Below, in pieces: positions 25,487 through 33,953 of a stretch of DNA of 52,515 nucleotides; within the stretch, counting starts at the first letter, position 1; every line of letters begins with the position of its first letter. The stretch is from Rubripirellula sp. GTDB taxonomy: Bacteria; Planctomycetota; Planctomycetia; Pirellulales; Pirellulaceae. A program made the position numbers and the translations under genes. The stretch covers positions 10,398 to 62,912 of the forward strand of contig JAAXJB010000003.1 of the NCBI GenBank assembly GCA_012270065.1, given 5' to 3'. The notes beneath the pieces are model-generated. The model saw only the letters and a program-made list of their open reading frames with translations. It ran no database searches and was not told the DNA's origin.

Positions 25487-26893
25487 CTAGTGATCACCAT
25501 GCTGGGTCATGTGGTACTGCTTCGCGAGCGTCGACTTGGTTTCCGCCATGTTGATCACCGGCATCAACCGACAGAAGAGAAGGAAGAGCGTGAAGAAGAG
25601 ACCGAAAGACCCGATCAGCATGGAAACATCGACCCACGTGGGCGTGAAGTAAGACCATGCACTGGGCAGATAATCTCTCGACAAACTCGTCACAACAATC
25701 ACGAATCTCTCGAACCACATGCCGATGTTCACGAAGATACAGATCAGCACGATGATCCAAGGTGTCGTCCTCAGCTTCTTGAACCAGAACAATTGCGGAC
25801 TGATCACATTACAGGTGACCATCGTCCAATAAGCCCACCAGTACGGCCCGAAAGCACGGTTGGTGAAAGCAAACTTTTCTTCCTGCACCTGGCCGTACCA
25901 GGCAATGAAAAACTCAGTTCCATACGCAAGCCCGACGATTGAGCCGGTTGCGAGGATAATTTTGCACATGTTGTCGAGATGACGGATCGTGATCAGTTTC
26001 TCGAGCCCCAGCATGGTCCGGGCAGGAATCATCAACGTCAGCACCATCGCGAATCCGCTGAAGATCGCCCCCGCGACGAAATACGGCGGGAAGATCGTCG
26101 TATGCCAGCCTGGAACCTGAGACACCGCGAAGTCGAACGACACGATCGTATGCACAGACAGCACCAGCGGGGCAGCGAAAGCAGCGAGAAGTGCATAAGC
26201 CTTCTCGTACCGCATCCAGTGCCGGGAGGAACCAGACCACCCCAGAGACAGCAGACCATAAGCCATTCGTCTCCACTTGTTGGTCGAACGATCCCGGAAT
26301 GTTGCGAGGTCAGGAACCATTCCCATGTACCAGAACAACAAGGAAACCGTACCGTAAGTACTGACAGCGAAAACGTCCCACAGGAGCGGACTGCGAAACT
26401 GAGGCCACATCCACAGGTTCAAACTTGGATAGGGCGCCAACCAGAAAGCCAACCAGGCACGACCGACGTGGATCCCGGGAAAGGTACCTGCACAAGCAAC
26501 TGCGAAAATCGTCATCGCCTCGGCAGCACGGTTGATGCTTGTTCGCCACTCCTGCCTGAACAGGAACAGAATCGCGCTGATCAAGGTACCAGCATGACCG
26601 ATACCGACCCAGAACACAAAGTTCACGATCGGCCAACCCCAGAAGACAGGAGACTGGTTTCCCCAAACGCCAACACCGGTGTAGATCAGGTAAAGAATGC
26701 AGATCCCCAACCACTGCAGCAATGCAAAGGAAATGAGGAAACCGAAAACCCAACCCGCGCTCGGCTTGCGTTCAGCCACCTGACACACCGCTTCAGTGAT
26801 GTCATGGTAGGTCGTATCACCAAGCACCAAAGGCGCTCGTTCGCCGGGTTGCTCGACGCTATTATCCAATCCGTTGGGAATGGCAAGTGACAT
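25487..26893 (-). CDS. actC: Alternative Complex III membrane subunit ActC (NrfD/PsrC family)
   Basis: The 468-residue protein has about ten hydrophobic segments of the NrfD/PsrC fold. The conserved [20 protein letters not shown] region contains the His expected near the quinol site, and [15 protein letters not shown] is characteristic of ActC. In ACIII this subunit contacts the Fe-S domain of ActB and oxidises quinol. It is separated from actB by an 80-bp gap carrying a perfect 10-bp hairpin, the largest in the operon. The ATG start has only a purine-rich AGAAAGAG stretch upstream. Confidence 0.93.
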   Translation of the reverse strand: MSLAIPNGLDNSVEQPGERAPLVLGDTTYHDITEAVCQVAERKPSAGWVFGFLISFALLQWLGICILYLIYTGVGVWGNQSPVFWGWPIVNFVFWVGIGHAGTLISAILFLFRQEWRTSINRAAEAMTIFAVACAGTFPGIHVGRAWLAFWLAPYPSLNLWMWPQFRSPLLWDVFAVSTYGTVSLLFWYMGMVPDLATFRDRSTNKWRRMAYGLLSLGWSGSSRHWMRYEKAYALLAAFAAPLVLSVHTIVSFDFAVSQVPGWHTTIFPPYFVAGAIFSGFAMVLTLMIPARTMLGLEKLITIRHLDNMCKIILATGSIVGLAYGTEFFIAWYGQVQEEKFAFTNRAFGPYWWAYWTMVTCNVISPQLFWFKKLRTTPWIIVLICIFVNIGMWFERFVIVVTSLSRDYLPSAWSYFTPTWVDVSMLIGSFGLFFTLFLLFCRLMPVINMAETKSTLAKQYHMTQHGDH

Positions 26894-26935
26894 GGACTCT
26901 TTCTTCTTTGAATATTAAATGACTTGAATTAATGA

Positions 26936-26959
26936 TGTGGGTGCTACGCAGCACCCACA
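26936..26959 (-). other. Strong intercistronic hairpin between actB and actC
   Basis: Perfect 10-bp arms TGTGGGTGCT (26936-26945) and AGCACCCACA (26950-26959) enclose a 4-nt loop. An AT-rich stretch without a real T-tract follows in the direction of transcription. This fits an mRNA processing/stability element or a partial terminator between actAB and the rest of the operon. Confidence 0.65.
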
Positions 26960-26973
26960 ATCTGCTCAATGGC

Positions 26974-29900
26974 CTAGTGTTTTTCGCCCTCGGCATGCTC
27001 TTTGGCTCCGTGCTCATCATGATCGTGATCATCATGATCGTGCTCTCCATGACCATGCTCATCATGACCGTGATCGCCATGACCATGCTCACCATGGTGA
27101 GGAGCCTCCAATTCAACCAAATCTTTCCTCTGTTGCGCCGTCATCAATCGGGAATCAGGGTTACTCACGCGTGCCAAATACTGGGTGCGAGGCTTCAGAT
27201 TCAACTGACCCAGCAAACCGTAGTTACGAGGACTTTCCATGGACTTCGCCACGCTCGAGTCGGGATCCGCGATGTTGCCAAACTCGATGCACTTGGCAGG
27301 GCAAGCTGACTGACAGGCCGTCACAACGTCTCCATCCTCCAGTTTGCGATTCTCCTTGATCGCCGTAATCTTGGCTTTTTCAACCCGCTGGACACAGTAA
27401 GTGCACTTTTCCATGACCCCGCGACCGCGGACGGTCACCTCTGGGTTCATGACCAGCGCTTGAAGCTTGCGATTCGCGTTCTCAATGTTGCTCGGATAGG
27501 CATCGATTCCGTATCCAGTCCCGATGTCTTCGTTGTAATTGAAGTAATTGAACCGCCTGACCTTGAACGGACAGTTATTGGCACAGTAACGCGTTCCAAT
27601 GCAACGGTTGTAAGCCATCGCATTAATACCTTCTTCGGTGTGGACCGTTGCTGCCACCGGACACACTTGCTCGCAGGGAGCCGTTTCGCAGTGCTGGCAC
27701 GCAACTGGTTGCTGCACAACCTGCGCGTGAGCATCATCATCATCGGCAGGCCCATCAACCTGGAAGTATCGATCGACGCGCAACCAGTGCATTTCACGAC
27801 TATTGAGCACTTGCTCGCGACCCACAATCGGCACATTGTTTTCGGCCTGGCATGCAACGACACAACCGTTACAGCCAATGCACTTATTGAGGTCAATGGT
27901 CATGCCCCATTGCGGGAGCTGCTTATCCGTTTCCCGGATCTCTGCCACCGGTTCTCGCCAAGGCGAACCATTCTCGCCAACATGCGGAACATGAGGCCCT
28001 TTCGCCTCGGCAAACTCTGGAATTTTCTCATACAGAGCAGCAGTACCCTCACGCACTAACGTGAAGCTACGCGTCTCGACTTCATCTTTGCCACGCTCAT
28101 CAATCGCCCAGTGATCCTGCGTCGTAGAAAGTTCGTAGTCGGTATACCGGGGACGCCCCTCCACACCATAGGCGACGAGAACATCCTCACCACGCCGAAT
28201 TGCGGCGACATCAAAACCAACGACATCAACCCCTTTGGAAGGATCACCGCCGACCATCCCTACCCGTTCTCGGCCATAACCGAGCGATACGGTTACTACA
28301 CCCGGGGCGCAACCCGGCATTTCGTAAACAGGCAATTCGACCTTCTGCCCGTCAATCCGAAGAGCAACCATCTGGCCATGCTTGAGCATACGACCACTGC
28401 TAGCGGTTCCATCGGTAGCATCGCCATCGAGACTCATACCACGGGCGGTCGCTGGACTCATGACCGCAGCATTGTCCCAAGCCAGCTTTGTCAGCGCCTG
28501 CGGCATTTCCTGCAGCCAGCCGTTGTTGGCAAAACGCCCGTCATACAACCCATCAGCGGGACTGAAGATCACCTCAATATTATTCTTATCCACCTTGGTA
28601 TCAGCCACCGGCTTCTCACCCGGAAGCTCACCAGCAGCAGCCAACAACTCCAATGAGTCACTGGCAAGCACCAAACCGTCCTTGTAACCATCGTGCAGTA
28701 GCTCACGCCACTCACGGTCACTCAAACCACTCTCACCAATCCCGTTTGATGTGCTGCGTACAATCGCGCCACCATCGATCACCTTTTCTCCCAGCATGAC
28801 AGCCAGCAACTCGATTGCCGAACGACCGCCCAGAAGCGGCAGAATCTGGGGCTGACAAACACCGTAATAGCCCTGGTCATTAACACAATCGCCCCAGGAC
28901 TCCAACTGATGCGAAAGCGGCAGGGACCACCGGCACAATGACGCCGTCTCATCGTCATACTCACCGAGGTAAATCGTCGAACCGTTATCAGTGAGCTTGG
29001 TGATCGCACTGGCAAGGTCAACGTCACCAGGAGAGGTGTAAACAGGATTGTCGCCGAGAATCAGCAAGTCAGTGATCTCATCAGCAGCAACTTTCTCGAC
29101 CAAACCAGCCAAAGAAACGCCGGTGCTCAGGCCATCATCAACGCGAACAGCAAACTTCTGCAGCTTCCCATAAGAACCAAGCTTCTGGTTCATGCGAACG
29201 CCCGCTGCGACTGCGTCAGCACCAAGATGCTCGCCGACCACTATCACAGCCTTGCCACCAGCACGGAAAACATCCCCAGCCAGGACATCCAAGAACCTTT
29301 CAAGCCGATCCTCGACTGAAATCTTATCAAAAGCCGGCTCGTTTTCATCGCCAGAACCGTTCTCACCACCTGCGGCATCAGCCGTCTCGGACGCAAGCTT
29401 GTCAACACGCCGCCCCAACTCGGCCAGAAACTTGGGGATTTCACTTGGTCGCAGCGAGAGACGCGAGTCCGCGGCAGCACCGGTCGCGGTATACCCACCT
29501 TCCACAACATAGAGGCGGTTCATCTTCTGCTTTGCATTCGGATCGGGATCCCGACGCGTGCTGAAGCCCGCAGCGTTTGACAGCATTGCGCGGTCAGACC
29601 CGAGAATATCCGCCTGAAGTGCGACGACCACATCTGCATCGGCGAGATTCAGCGTCTGTTGAGCTTGTTTGCCAAACAACGCCTTGGTGGCCTGCCCCAT
29701 GACACCGCCGGAGACACCGTCATACTGACAGACAGTCGCCTTGGGCAGCCGTTTCTTGAGCGTCTCTACCATCCTCACCAGCGATGGCGAACTTGTGGGC
29801 GACATGAGCACAGCGAACTGCCCTCCATCACCCGCAGAATCGATCAGCGACTTGCCAATCGGGTCAAATTCCGACCAATCAACTTCAAACCTGCGGTCAC

Positions 29901-30429
29901 CTTCACCGCTAGCGTCGCCTTTCCTGAGCAGAAAACCTTCGTCGCCACGGGCTCGATCAGGATCGTACAACTGCAAAACCGAAGCCTGAGAGTAGGCGTC
30001 GGTACCGGCAGCATTGGGATGTGCGTTATTTGGCTCAACCTTCAACGGGCGACCATCAACACAACTGACCAGCAGGTTATAAACTCGCCCCGCCAACTCA
30101 AAACTGGTTGCTCGCTGATAACTTTCACCCGGCACTCGCCCCTCAGGCCGAATCACAAACGGCTCGATTGTTTCTTTGGGATAGCGACACCCTGCGGCGC
30201 CGGCGATCGCCAAAGAAGCCCCCATCAACTGCATCCATCGGCGACGGGAAACACCTTCGGGGAACTCTGATGCAGCAACCGGAAACTCGCGATCCAAGTA
30301 TTCGCTGAACTCGGCCTCGCCGCGATACTGCGAAATGCTACGCCAGTAACTGGACCCCGAGGCTTTGACCGCAACGGCTGAATCAGCGGTGTTCTCGGTT
30401 GCAACTGAGTCCGATTCTTTGGAGATCAT
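26974..30429 (-). CDS. actB: Alternative Complex III subunit ActB (molybdopterin-like plus Fe-S domains)
   Basis: The 1151-residue protein starts with a Tat-type signal (SRRRWMQLMGASLAIAG, then a Cys that may be lipidated). A long molybdopterin-oxidoreductase-like domain follows; in known ACIII it holds no molybdenum cofactor. The last ~300 residues form a ferredoxin-like domain with four cysteine clusters: CIGCNGCVVAC, CQHCETAPCEQVC, CIGTRYCANNC (Thr in place of one Cys, typical of a 3Fe-4S site), and CTYC with ACQSACPAKC. These relay electrons from quinol to the haems. The C-terminus ends in about 35 residues of His/Asp/Glu/Gly repeats, a likely metal-binding tail. The frame is open to a GTG at 30507 that overlaps actA; the ATG at 30429 is preferred, though neither has a good ribosome-binding site. 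Confidence 0.95.
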   Translation of the reverse strand: MISKESDSVATENTADSAVAVKASGSSYWRSISQYRGEAEFSEYLDREFPVAASEFPEGVSRRRWMQLMGASLAIAGAAGCRYPKETIEPFVIRPEGRVPGESYQRATSFELAGRVYNLLVSCVDGRPLKVEPNNAHPNAAGTDAYSQASVLQLYDPDRARGDEGFLLRKGDASGEGDRRFEVDWSEFDPIGKSLIDSAGDGGQFAVLMSPTSSPSLVRMVETLKKRLPKATVCQYDGVSGGVMGQATKALFGKQAQQTLNLADADVVVALQADILGSDRAMLSNAAGFSTRRDPDPNAKQKMNRLYVVEGGYTATGAAADSRLSLRPSEIPKFLAELGRRVDKLASETADAAGGENGSGDENEPAFDKISVEDRLERFLDVLAGDVFRAGGKAVIVVGEHLGADAVAAGVRMNQKLGSYGKLQKFAVRVDDGLSTGVSLAGLVEKVAADEITDLLILGDNPVYTSPGDVDLASAITKLTDNGSTIYLGEYDDETASLCRWSLPLSHQLESWGDCVNDQGYYGVCQPQILPLLGGRSAIELLAVMLGEKVIDGGAIVRSTSNGIGESGLSDREWRELLHDGYKDGLVLASDSLELLAAAGELPGEKPVADTKVDKNNIEVIFSPADGLYDGRFANNGWLQEMPQALTKLAWDNAAVMSPATARGMSLDGDATDGTASSGRMLKHGQMVALRIDGQKVELPVYEMPGCAPGVVTVSLGYGRERVGMVGGDPSKGVDVVGFDVAAIRRGEDVLVAYGVEGRPRYTDYELSTTQDHWAIDERGKDEVETRSFTLVREGTAALYEKIPEFAEAKGPHVPHVGENGSPWREPVAEIRETDKQLPQWGMTIDLNKCIGCNGCVVACQAENNVPIVGREQVLNSREMHWLRVDRYFQVDGPADDDDAHAQVVQQPVACQHCETAPCEQVCPVAATVHTEEGINAMAYNRCIGTRYCANNCPFKVRRFNYFNYNEDIGTGYGIDAYPSNIENANRKLQALVMNPEVTVRGRGVMEKCTYCVQRVEKAKITAIKENRKLEDGDVVTACQSACPAKCIEFGNIADPDSSVAKSMESPRNYGLLGQLNLKPRTQYLARVSNPDSRLMTAQQRKDLVELEAPHHGEHGHGDHGHDEHGHGEHDHDDHDHDEHGAKEHAEGEKH

Positions 30430-30487
30430 ATCTGAAAGACTGTCGAAAGGTCGTGTATTGATGATTGAATTGCTGTACGCGGTGGCC

Positions 30488-31201
30488 TTAGCGGTGACAA
30501 ACCGCACAATTGACCAGGGGATTGATGTCGCTCTCCAGACGGTGCGACGCTGCCCAATCCTCCTGCTTGCCCAATTTCTTGCCGTCGATCACTTCCTCGG
30601 GATCCCATTCCCAGTCGAGCTTTGTAACACGCTCAATCGGTCGCAGATGCTCATTGGGCTCGCGGTGACAACTGATGCACCAGGCCATGGACAGTTCCTT
30701 TGCCTGATAGACCGTCTCCATCTGGTCGATGCGTCCATGGCAAGTAACACAACTGACACCCGAGTTCACGTGAGCCGCGTGGTTGAAATAGACAAAAGAA
30801 GGCAGGTTGTGGACGCGTGTCCACGCAACGCTACGCCCGAGCGACCAACTTTCGCGGATCGGCCCCAACTTGACACTGGTAGGATGCACTGCGGCCAAGG
30901 CGGTCTGCCCCGCATCATCAGCGGGACTGTGACAGTTGATGCAGGTTGCCGTGGGCGGCACCGCCGCATGGGCAGCCTCGAACACTGTGTTGTGGCAGTA
31001 GCGACAATCCAGTTTCAACTGGCCAGCGTGGATCGCATGACTGAAGGGGACGGGCTGAGTCGGCTCGTAGCCGACATTCAATGTCTTGGGGTCGGTAATC
31101 AAACCACCCATGGCACCCGCAAACACAACGCCCGCAGCTGTTGCTACCGCAAAAATGCCGAGAAGGGGATTGACCCAACGAGGAAACAGAAACCGTTGCA
31201 T
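30488..31201 (-). CDS. actA: Alternative Complex III pentahaem cytochrome c ActA
   Basis: The 237-residue protein has an N-terminal membrane anchor (about residues 11-32) and five CxxCH haem sites: CRYCH (66-70), CINCH (87-91), CVTCH (151-155), CISCH (175-179) and CAVCH (232-236). Five haems is the usual number for ActA. Several further His residues (for example HAIHAG and NHAAHV) are suitable axial ligands. It sits on the periplasmic side of ACIII and collects electrons from ActB. It is the first gene of the 11-gene operon. The ATG has only a weak ribosome-binding site, and a predicted promoter lies about 80 bp upstream. Confidence 0.95.
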   Translation of the reverse strand: MQRFLFPRWVNPLLGIFAVATAAGVVFAGAMGGLITDPKTLNVGYEPTQPVPFSHAIHAGQLKLDCRYCHNTVFEAAHAAVPPTATCINCHSPADDAGQTALAAVHPTSVKLGPIRESWSLGRSVAWTRVHNLPSFVYFNHAAHVNSGVSCVTCHGRIDQMETVYQAKELSMAWCISCHREPNEHLRPIERVTKLDWEWDPEEVIDGKKLGKQEDWAASHRLESDINPLVNCAVCHR

Positions 31202-31287
31202 GATTTGTCTGGCCAGCGATCAGCTCGTGGCCCACTTCCACCCTGAAAGATGAGGGAAAATTTGGTACTTGAACCTAGATACGTCAC

Positions 31288-31317
31288 AGTATGCAGATAC
31301 CCCCCTCAAGCTGGCAA
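31288..31317 (-). promoter_or_regulatory. Candidate sigma-70 promoter of the act-cta operon
   Basis: On the minus strand TTGCCA (31312-31317) and CATACT (31288-31293) are separated by 18 bp. The match to consensus is partial (five of six and four of six bases). It would place the transcription start near 31281 and give a leader of about 80 nt. Confidence 0.35.
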
Positions 31318-31334
31318 TGGCAGCGTCGAATCGA

Positions 31335-31349
31335 GCGACATTGTGTCGC
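31335..31349. promoter_or_regulatory. Perfect dyad operator, site 1
   Basis: GCGACA, TTG, TGTCGC is an exact 6-bp inverted repeat with 3-bp centre. Its centre is about 61 bp upstream of the predicted actA transcription start. A near-copy lies 41 bp further upstream, which argues for a protein-binding site rather than chance. Confidence 0.5.
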
Positions 31350-31375
31350 ATAAATCAGGCAACTTTCCCCCTGTC

Positions 31376-31390
31376 GCGACATTGTGCCGC
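31376..31390. promoter_or_regulatory. Near-perfect dyad operator, site 2
   Basis: GCGACA, TTG, TGCCGC matches site 1 with one change. Its left arm also belongs to an exact 10-bp palindrome TGTCGCGACA (31372-31381). It starts 41 bp, about four helical turns, from site 1, so both would face the same side of the DNA. Confidence 0.45.
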
Positions 31391-31576
31391 ACAGGACAAC
31401 TCTCCAATCACACCCCAGTTTCCCTCAGCGAAGTCGGTCCGACTCCTTACCGGCAGCTGCCACCGTTGCCGGGGATGCGCAGCTTCTCCAATGCGACTCA
31501 CCGGTCCACCAGCCACCAGAAACCACTGGCGGGCGAACTGAGCCGAAGCCAGAAAACGGCGAAAGCAGGCAGCTTC

Positions 31577-32611
31577 CTACTTCCACCACTCACCATCAGC
31601 GGTGACAGGCTGTACCGGACAACGCATCGAGGTCAAAGCAGACTCCAGCTCACTGACTGCCCAGTCCAGATCATCAATCTCGAGCCGGTACTCGGGCCAA
31701 CACCACCCGGATGGCCACATTTGATGCGGGGCAGGCCACTTTGTCTGGTCGGTCGTCGATTGCATCCGTGCCACCAATCGAGGCACATTGAGGGATGCTG
31801 CCTGCGATGAATCCAAAGGTGGCAAGGAAGGCAAAAACGCGGAAACCCACGGCTCAGTAGCTTTCGAAACCTCAACTGAGCCCTCTGCCATGCCGCTCTC
31901 CAATTGACGATCGGATTCCTGAACGCGCCCGGCTTGCTCGGGCCCACTCAAGGACCACCTCCCAGCACTCGAACGCTCCTGCCCGGCGTCGCGGCGCACC
32001 GGCATCGGCGCATTTCCGAGTACTTTCATCGGTTTTGCCAGCGGCGAGGCAGCGAACGTGGTCACTCCGAATTGATCTGAAAGACGAGCGCAAAGTTCTT
32101 CTCGAATTGCCTGGTCCCCTCCGACCAACGCCAGAGAGGGAACACCTTGATCAATGTGTTCAGCGAGGCGACTCAGGGTCCAGCCAAAACGTGGGTCCCG
32201 ATAATGGCCAGCGACGTCACAGGCGGGTTTCAGCACAAATTGACGAGCCGTGTATCGCGGGTGCGGGACAATCAAACCAGTACCACCACCAACCAATTCA
32301 CCATGCAGCACAACATCCAAATCAATCACTCGTGCTCCCCAACGCTGCCGTCGTTCGCGTCCAAGAGCCTTTTCGATGACCTGCAAAGATTCCAGAACAT
32401 CACGTGCTGAGGCTTCCGTTTCGAATGCCGCAACAGCATTCAAGAATGGCTCCTGCCCGGTTGGACCGCCTATGGGAGGTGTTTCAAAAAGGCGACTGGC
32501 TTGGAGTTCGTGCACATTGGAAATTTTGGCAACTGCTCGGGCAGCATCAGCGACCACGGCGTGCCGATCGCCAAGGTTGCTGCCGAAACTGATCAAACAT
32601 TGAGCCTTCAC
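31577..32611 (-). CDS. folK: HPPK (folate-pathway pyrophosphokinase) with long C-terminal extension
   Basis: Residues 1-150 of this 344-residue protein form a complete HPPK domain: FGSNLGD, ETPPIGGPTGQEPFLNAV, RWGARVIDLDVVLHG with the two metal-binding Asp, and PHPRYTARQFVL. The enzyme transfers pyrophosphate from ATP to 6-hydroxymethyl-dihydropterin in folate synthesis. The remaining ~190 residues are unusual, since HPPK alone is about 160. The extension starts with SLALVGGDQAIREELCARL, which looks like the first strand and helix of a nucleotide kinase without a P-loop. A low-complexity middle follows, then a Trp/Pro-rich end with an acidic helix. HPPK-deoxynucleoside kinase fusions exist, so a decayed kinase domain is possible. 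It is divergent from the CPBP gene. Confidence 0.9.
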   Translation of the reverse strand: MKAQCLISFGSNLGDRHAVVADAARAVAKISNVHELQASRLFETPPIGGPTGQEPFLNAVAAFETEASARDVLESLQVIEKALGRERRQRWGARVIDLDVVLHGELVGGGTGLIVPHPRYTARQFVLKPACDVAGHYRDPRFGWTLSRLAEHIDQGVPSLALVGGDQAIREELCARLSDQFGVTTFAASPLAKPMKVLGNAPMPVRRDAGQERSSAGRWSLSGPEQAGRVQESDRQLESGMAEGSVEVSKATEPWVSAFLPSLPPLDSSQAASLNVPRLVARMQSTTDQTKWPAPHQMWPSGWCWPEYRLEIDDLDWAVSELESALTSMRCPVQPVTADGEWWK

Positions 32612-33018
32612 GATGCCGTTTCACTCGCGTAATTAACAATGGCCTTCAAGATGGTCAAACATGGTGACTCCCTGATGCCAACCTCGCAATCAGTATCATC
32701 ATCTAATCATCATCAACGAGCGTGGACCGCCCCTCACAAACCATCCGGATGCATCTTCTCAAAGCGGTGATTTATCACCGCTACCGGTTGCAAACAGCCC
32801 CGGAACCGCACAAGCCCAACAGCTTGACCCACAATCTAAGCGGCGAATCGCACCTCGAATAGAGTCAAATTGCCGGGATCGTCGTTGGAATTTGACACCT
32901 GCCTGCCGGGAGCGAGGTGGGCGTTCTCAAGTTTTTGTGCGACAATGAGAGGTCGATCGTCTGCCTTGATCCTTTCCGGATGATCGAGGATTCCGTTGCG
33001 TGCCAAGCTAGCCTCACC
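32612..33018. other. Divergent intergenic region of folK and the CPBP gene
   Basis: About 400 bp with one strong palindrome at 32763-32782 (separate entry). A candidate GTG start for the CPBP gene at 32917 with a GGAG site 4 nt upstream makes the right-hand end uncertain. I see no other gene or RNA element. Confidence 0.4.
32763..32782. promoter_or_regulatory. 20-bp palindrome in the folK-CPBP divergent region
   Basis: AGCGGTGAT (32763-32771) and ATCACCGCT (32774-32782) are exact 9-bp arms separated by TT. The tiny spacer favours a dimeric repressor site, although an 8-bp stem with a 4-nt loop could also form in RNA. No T-tract follows on either strand. Confidence 0.45.
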
Positions 33019-33690
33019 ATGCCGCCAGAAGACGAACAAATTGATGAACAGAATCCCGATAGGGTCTTTCTTTCAGCTGCATTGTTCGAACTGGCGCTTG
33101 CAGCACTGGCTCTATTCTTAGGCTGGGCAATAGGCCCCTCTGCCAGAGCCATGGTACCGGAACTTGATCTCAAACAACTCTGGCCGCTTCTGAGTGATGT
33201 TCTGCTGGGATGTGCTGCAGCGCTGCCCATCCTCCTTTTCATCGAAATTATCCGCCGCATTCCGTGGGGACCAATCAAGGAACTCGAGCGTTTGACGGAC
33301 GATGGAATGCTCCGCACCCTGCTGCAATTACGTCCGCCGGAACTGATCATGGTCAGTCTCTGCGCCGGAATCGGCGAAGAACTGCTGTTTCGGGGGTGGC
33401 TGATGTATTGGATCGCTGACTCACTGGAGCGACTCGGCCTGACAGGTGGCAATGATGTACCGCTATCAATCTGGATCGCTTTGGTGATTTCCTCGCTGGT
33501 TTTCGGACTTTTTCACCCGATCACCAAGTTGTACATCTTCTTGGCTGCCTTGATGGGCCTGTACTTTGGAGGCTTGCTACTTCTTACCGGAAATCTGCTG
33601 GTCCCGATCGCTGCCCATGCTACCTACGATGCTTTGCAGCTGATTCTTACAGCTCGCAACGAAAGGCTTGAAACCACCCGGAAAGCCTGA
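33019..33690 (+). CDS. CPBP-family intramembrane metalloprotease (Abi/CAAX-type)
   Basis: From the ATG at 33019 the protein is 223 residues with several transmembrane segments. It has the CPBP/Abi catalytic motifs: EELLFRG (about 120-126) with the Glu-Glu and Arg, FGLFHP with a His, and a final IAAHATYDAL with His and Asp. Family members include CAAX-type prenyl proteases and bacteriocin-immunity proteins; here a housekeeping or envelope role is as likely as any. The frame is open upstream to a GTG at 32917 with a reasonable ribosome-binding site, but the extra 34 residues are not family-like, so the later ATG is preferred with modest confidence. Confidence 0.85.
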   Translation: MPPEDEQIDEQNPDRVFLSAALFELALAALALFLGWAIGPSARAMVPELDLKQLWPLLSDVLLGCAAALPILLFIEIIRRIPWGPIKELERLTDDGMLRTLLQLRPPELIMVSLCAGIGEELLFRGWLMYWIADSLERLGLTGGNDVPLSIWIALVISSLVFGLFHPITKLYIFLAALMGLYFGGLLLLTGNLLVPIAAHATYDALQLILTARNERLETTRKA

Positions 33691-33718
33691 ATGGTGCTTC
33701 ATTCTGCGGAGGTGTTGC

Positions 33719-33780
33719 AATGCCCTGAGTATCGCCGGTCAACAAATCGCACAGGCGATTGTGCGTGAAAGCCGGGCATT
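33719..33780 (+). other. Nested inverted repeats downstream of the CPBP gene
   Basis: Outer exact arms AATGCCC (33719-33725) and GGGCATT (33774-33780) enclose an inner AATCGC (33745-33750), ACAG loop, GCGATT (33755-33760). The element begins 28 bp after the CPBP stop and ends about 170 bp before the next gene. It could fold as a two-stem RNA. It lacks a T-tract. Confidence 0.4.
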
Positions 33781-33953
33781 TCTGGAATGACTTCATTACC
33801 CGTTAGAATATCGAGTAAACTGCACTGAACGTGGTTCTGCATTGACAGGGAACCGGAATCGCTGCTTTCCATCAGTAACCCCGCCAACACGATTAAGTCG
33901 AACACCATCAACCACCTCCCTTGGATCTCCCCACCCCCAGATCAGGTCCCGTG

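Larger units (their letters stand above)
31202..31576. other. Regulatory region upstream of the act-cta operon
   Basis: This 375-bp gap lies between folK (upstream, same strand) and actA. It holds a candidate promoter at 31288-31317 and two dyad sites at 31335-31349 and 31376-31390, listed separately. The part nearest folK (about 31392-31576) shows no clear element. Confidence 0.5.

Noticed and set aside
25979-26890. 303-codon plus-strand open frame opposite actC
   Set aside because: Shadow of actC; no hydrophobic core and no domain, with Arg/Gln/His-rich sequence.
26990-27110. Short repeated motif resembling a CRISPR or satellite array
   Set aside because: The repeats are the codons of the His/Asp-rich ActB tail and have no spacer structure.
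26974-30429. ActB as an active molybdenum oxidoreductase
   Set aside because: Context and motifs fit ACIII ActB, whose molybdopterin-like domain is known to lack the cofactor.
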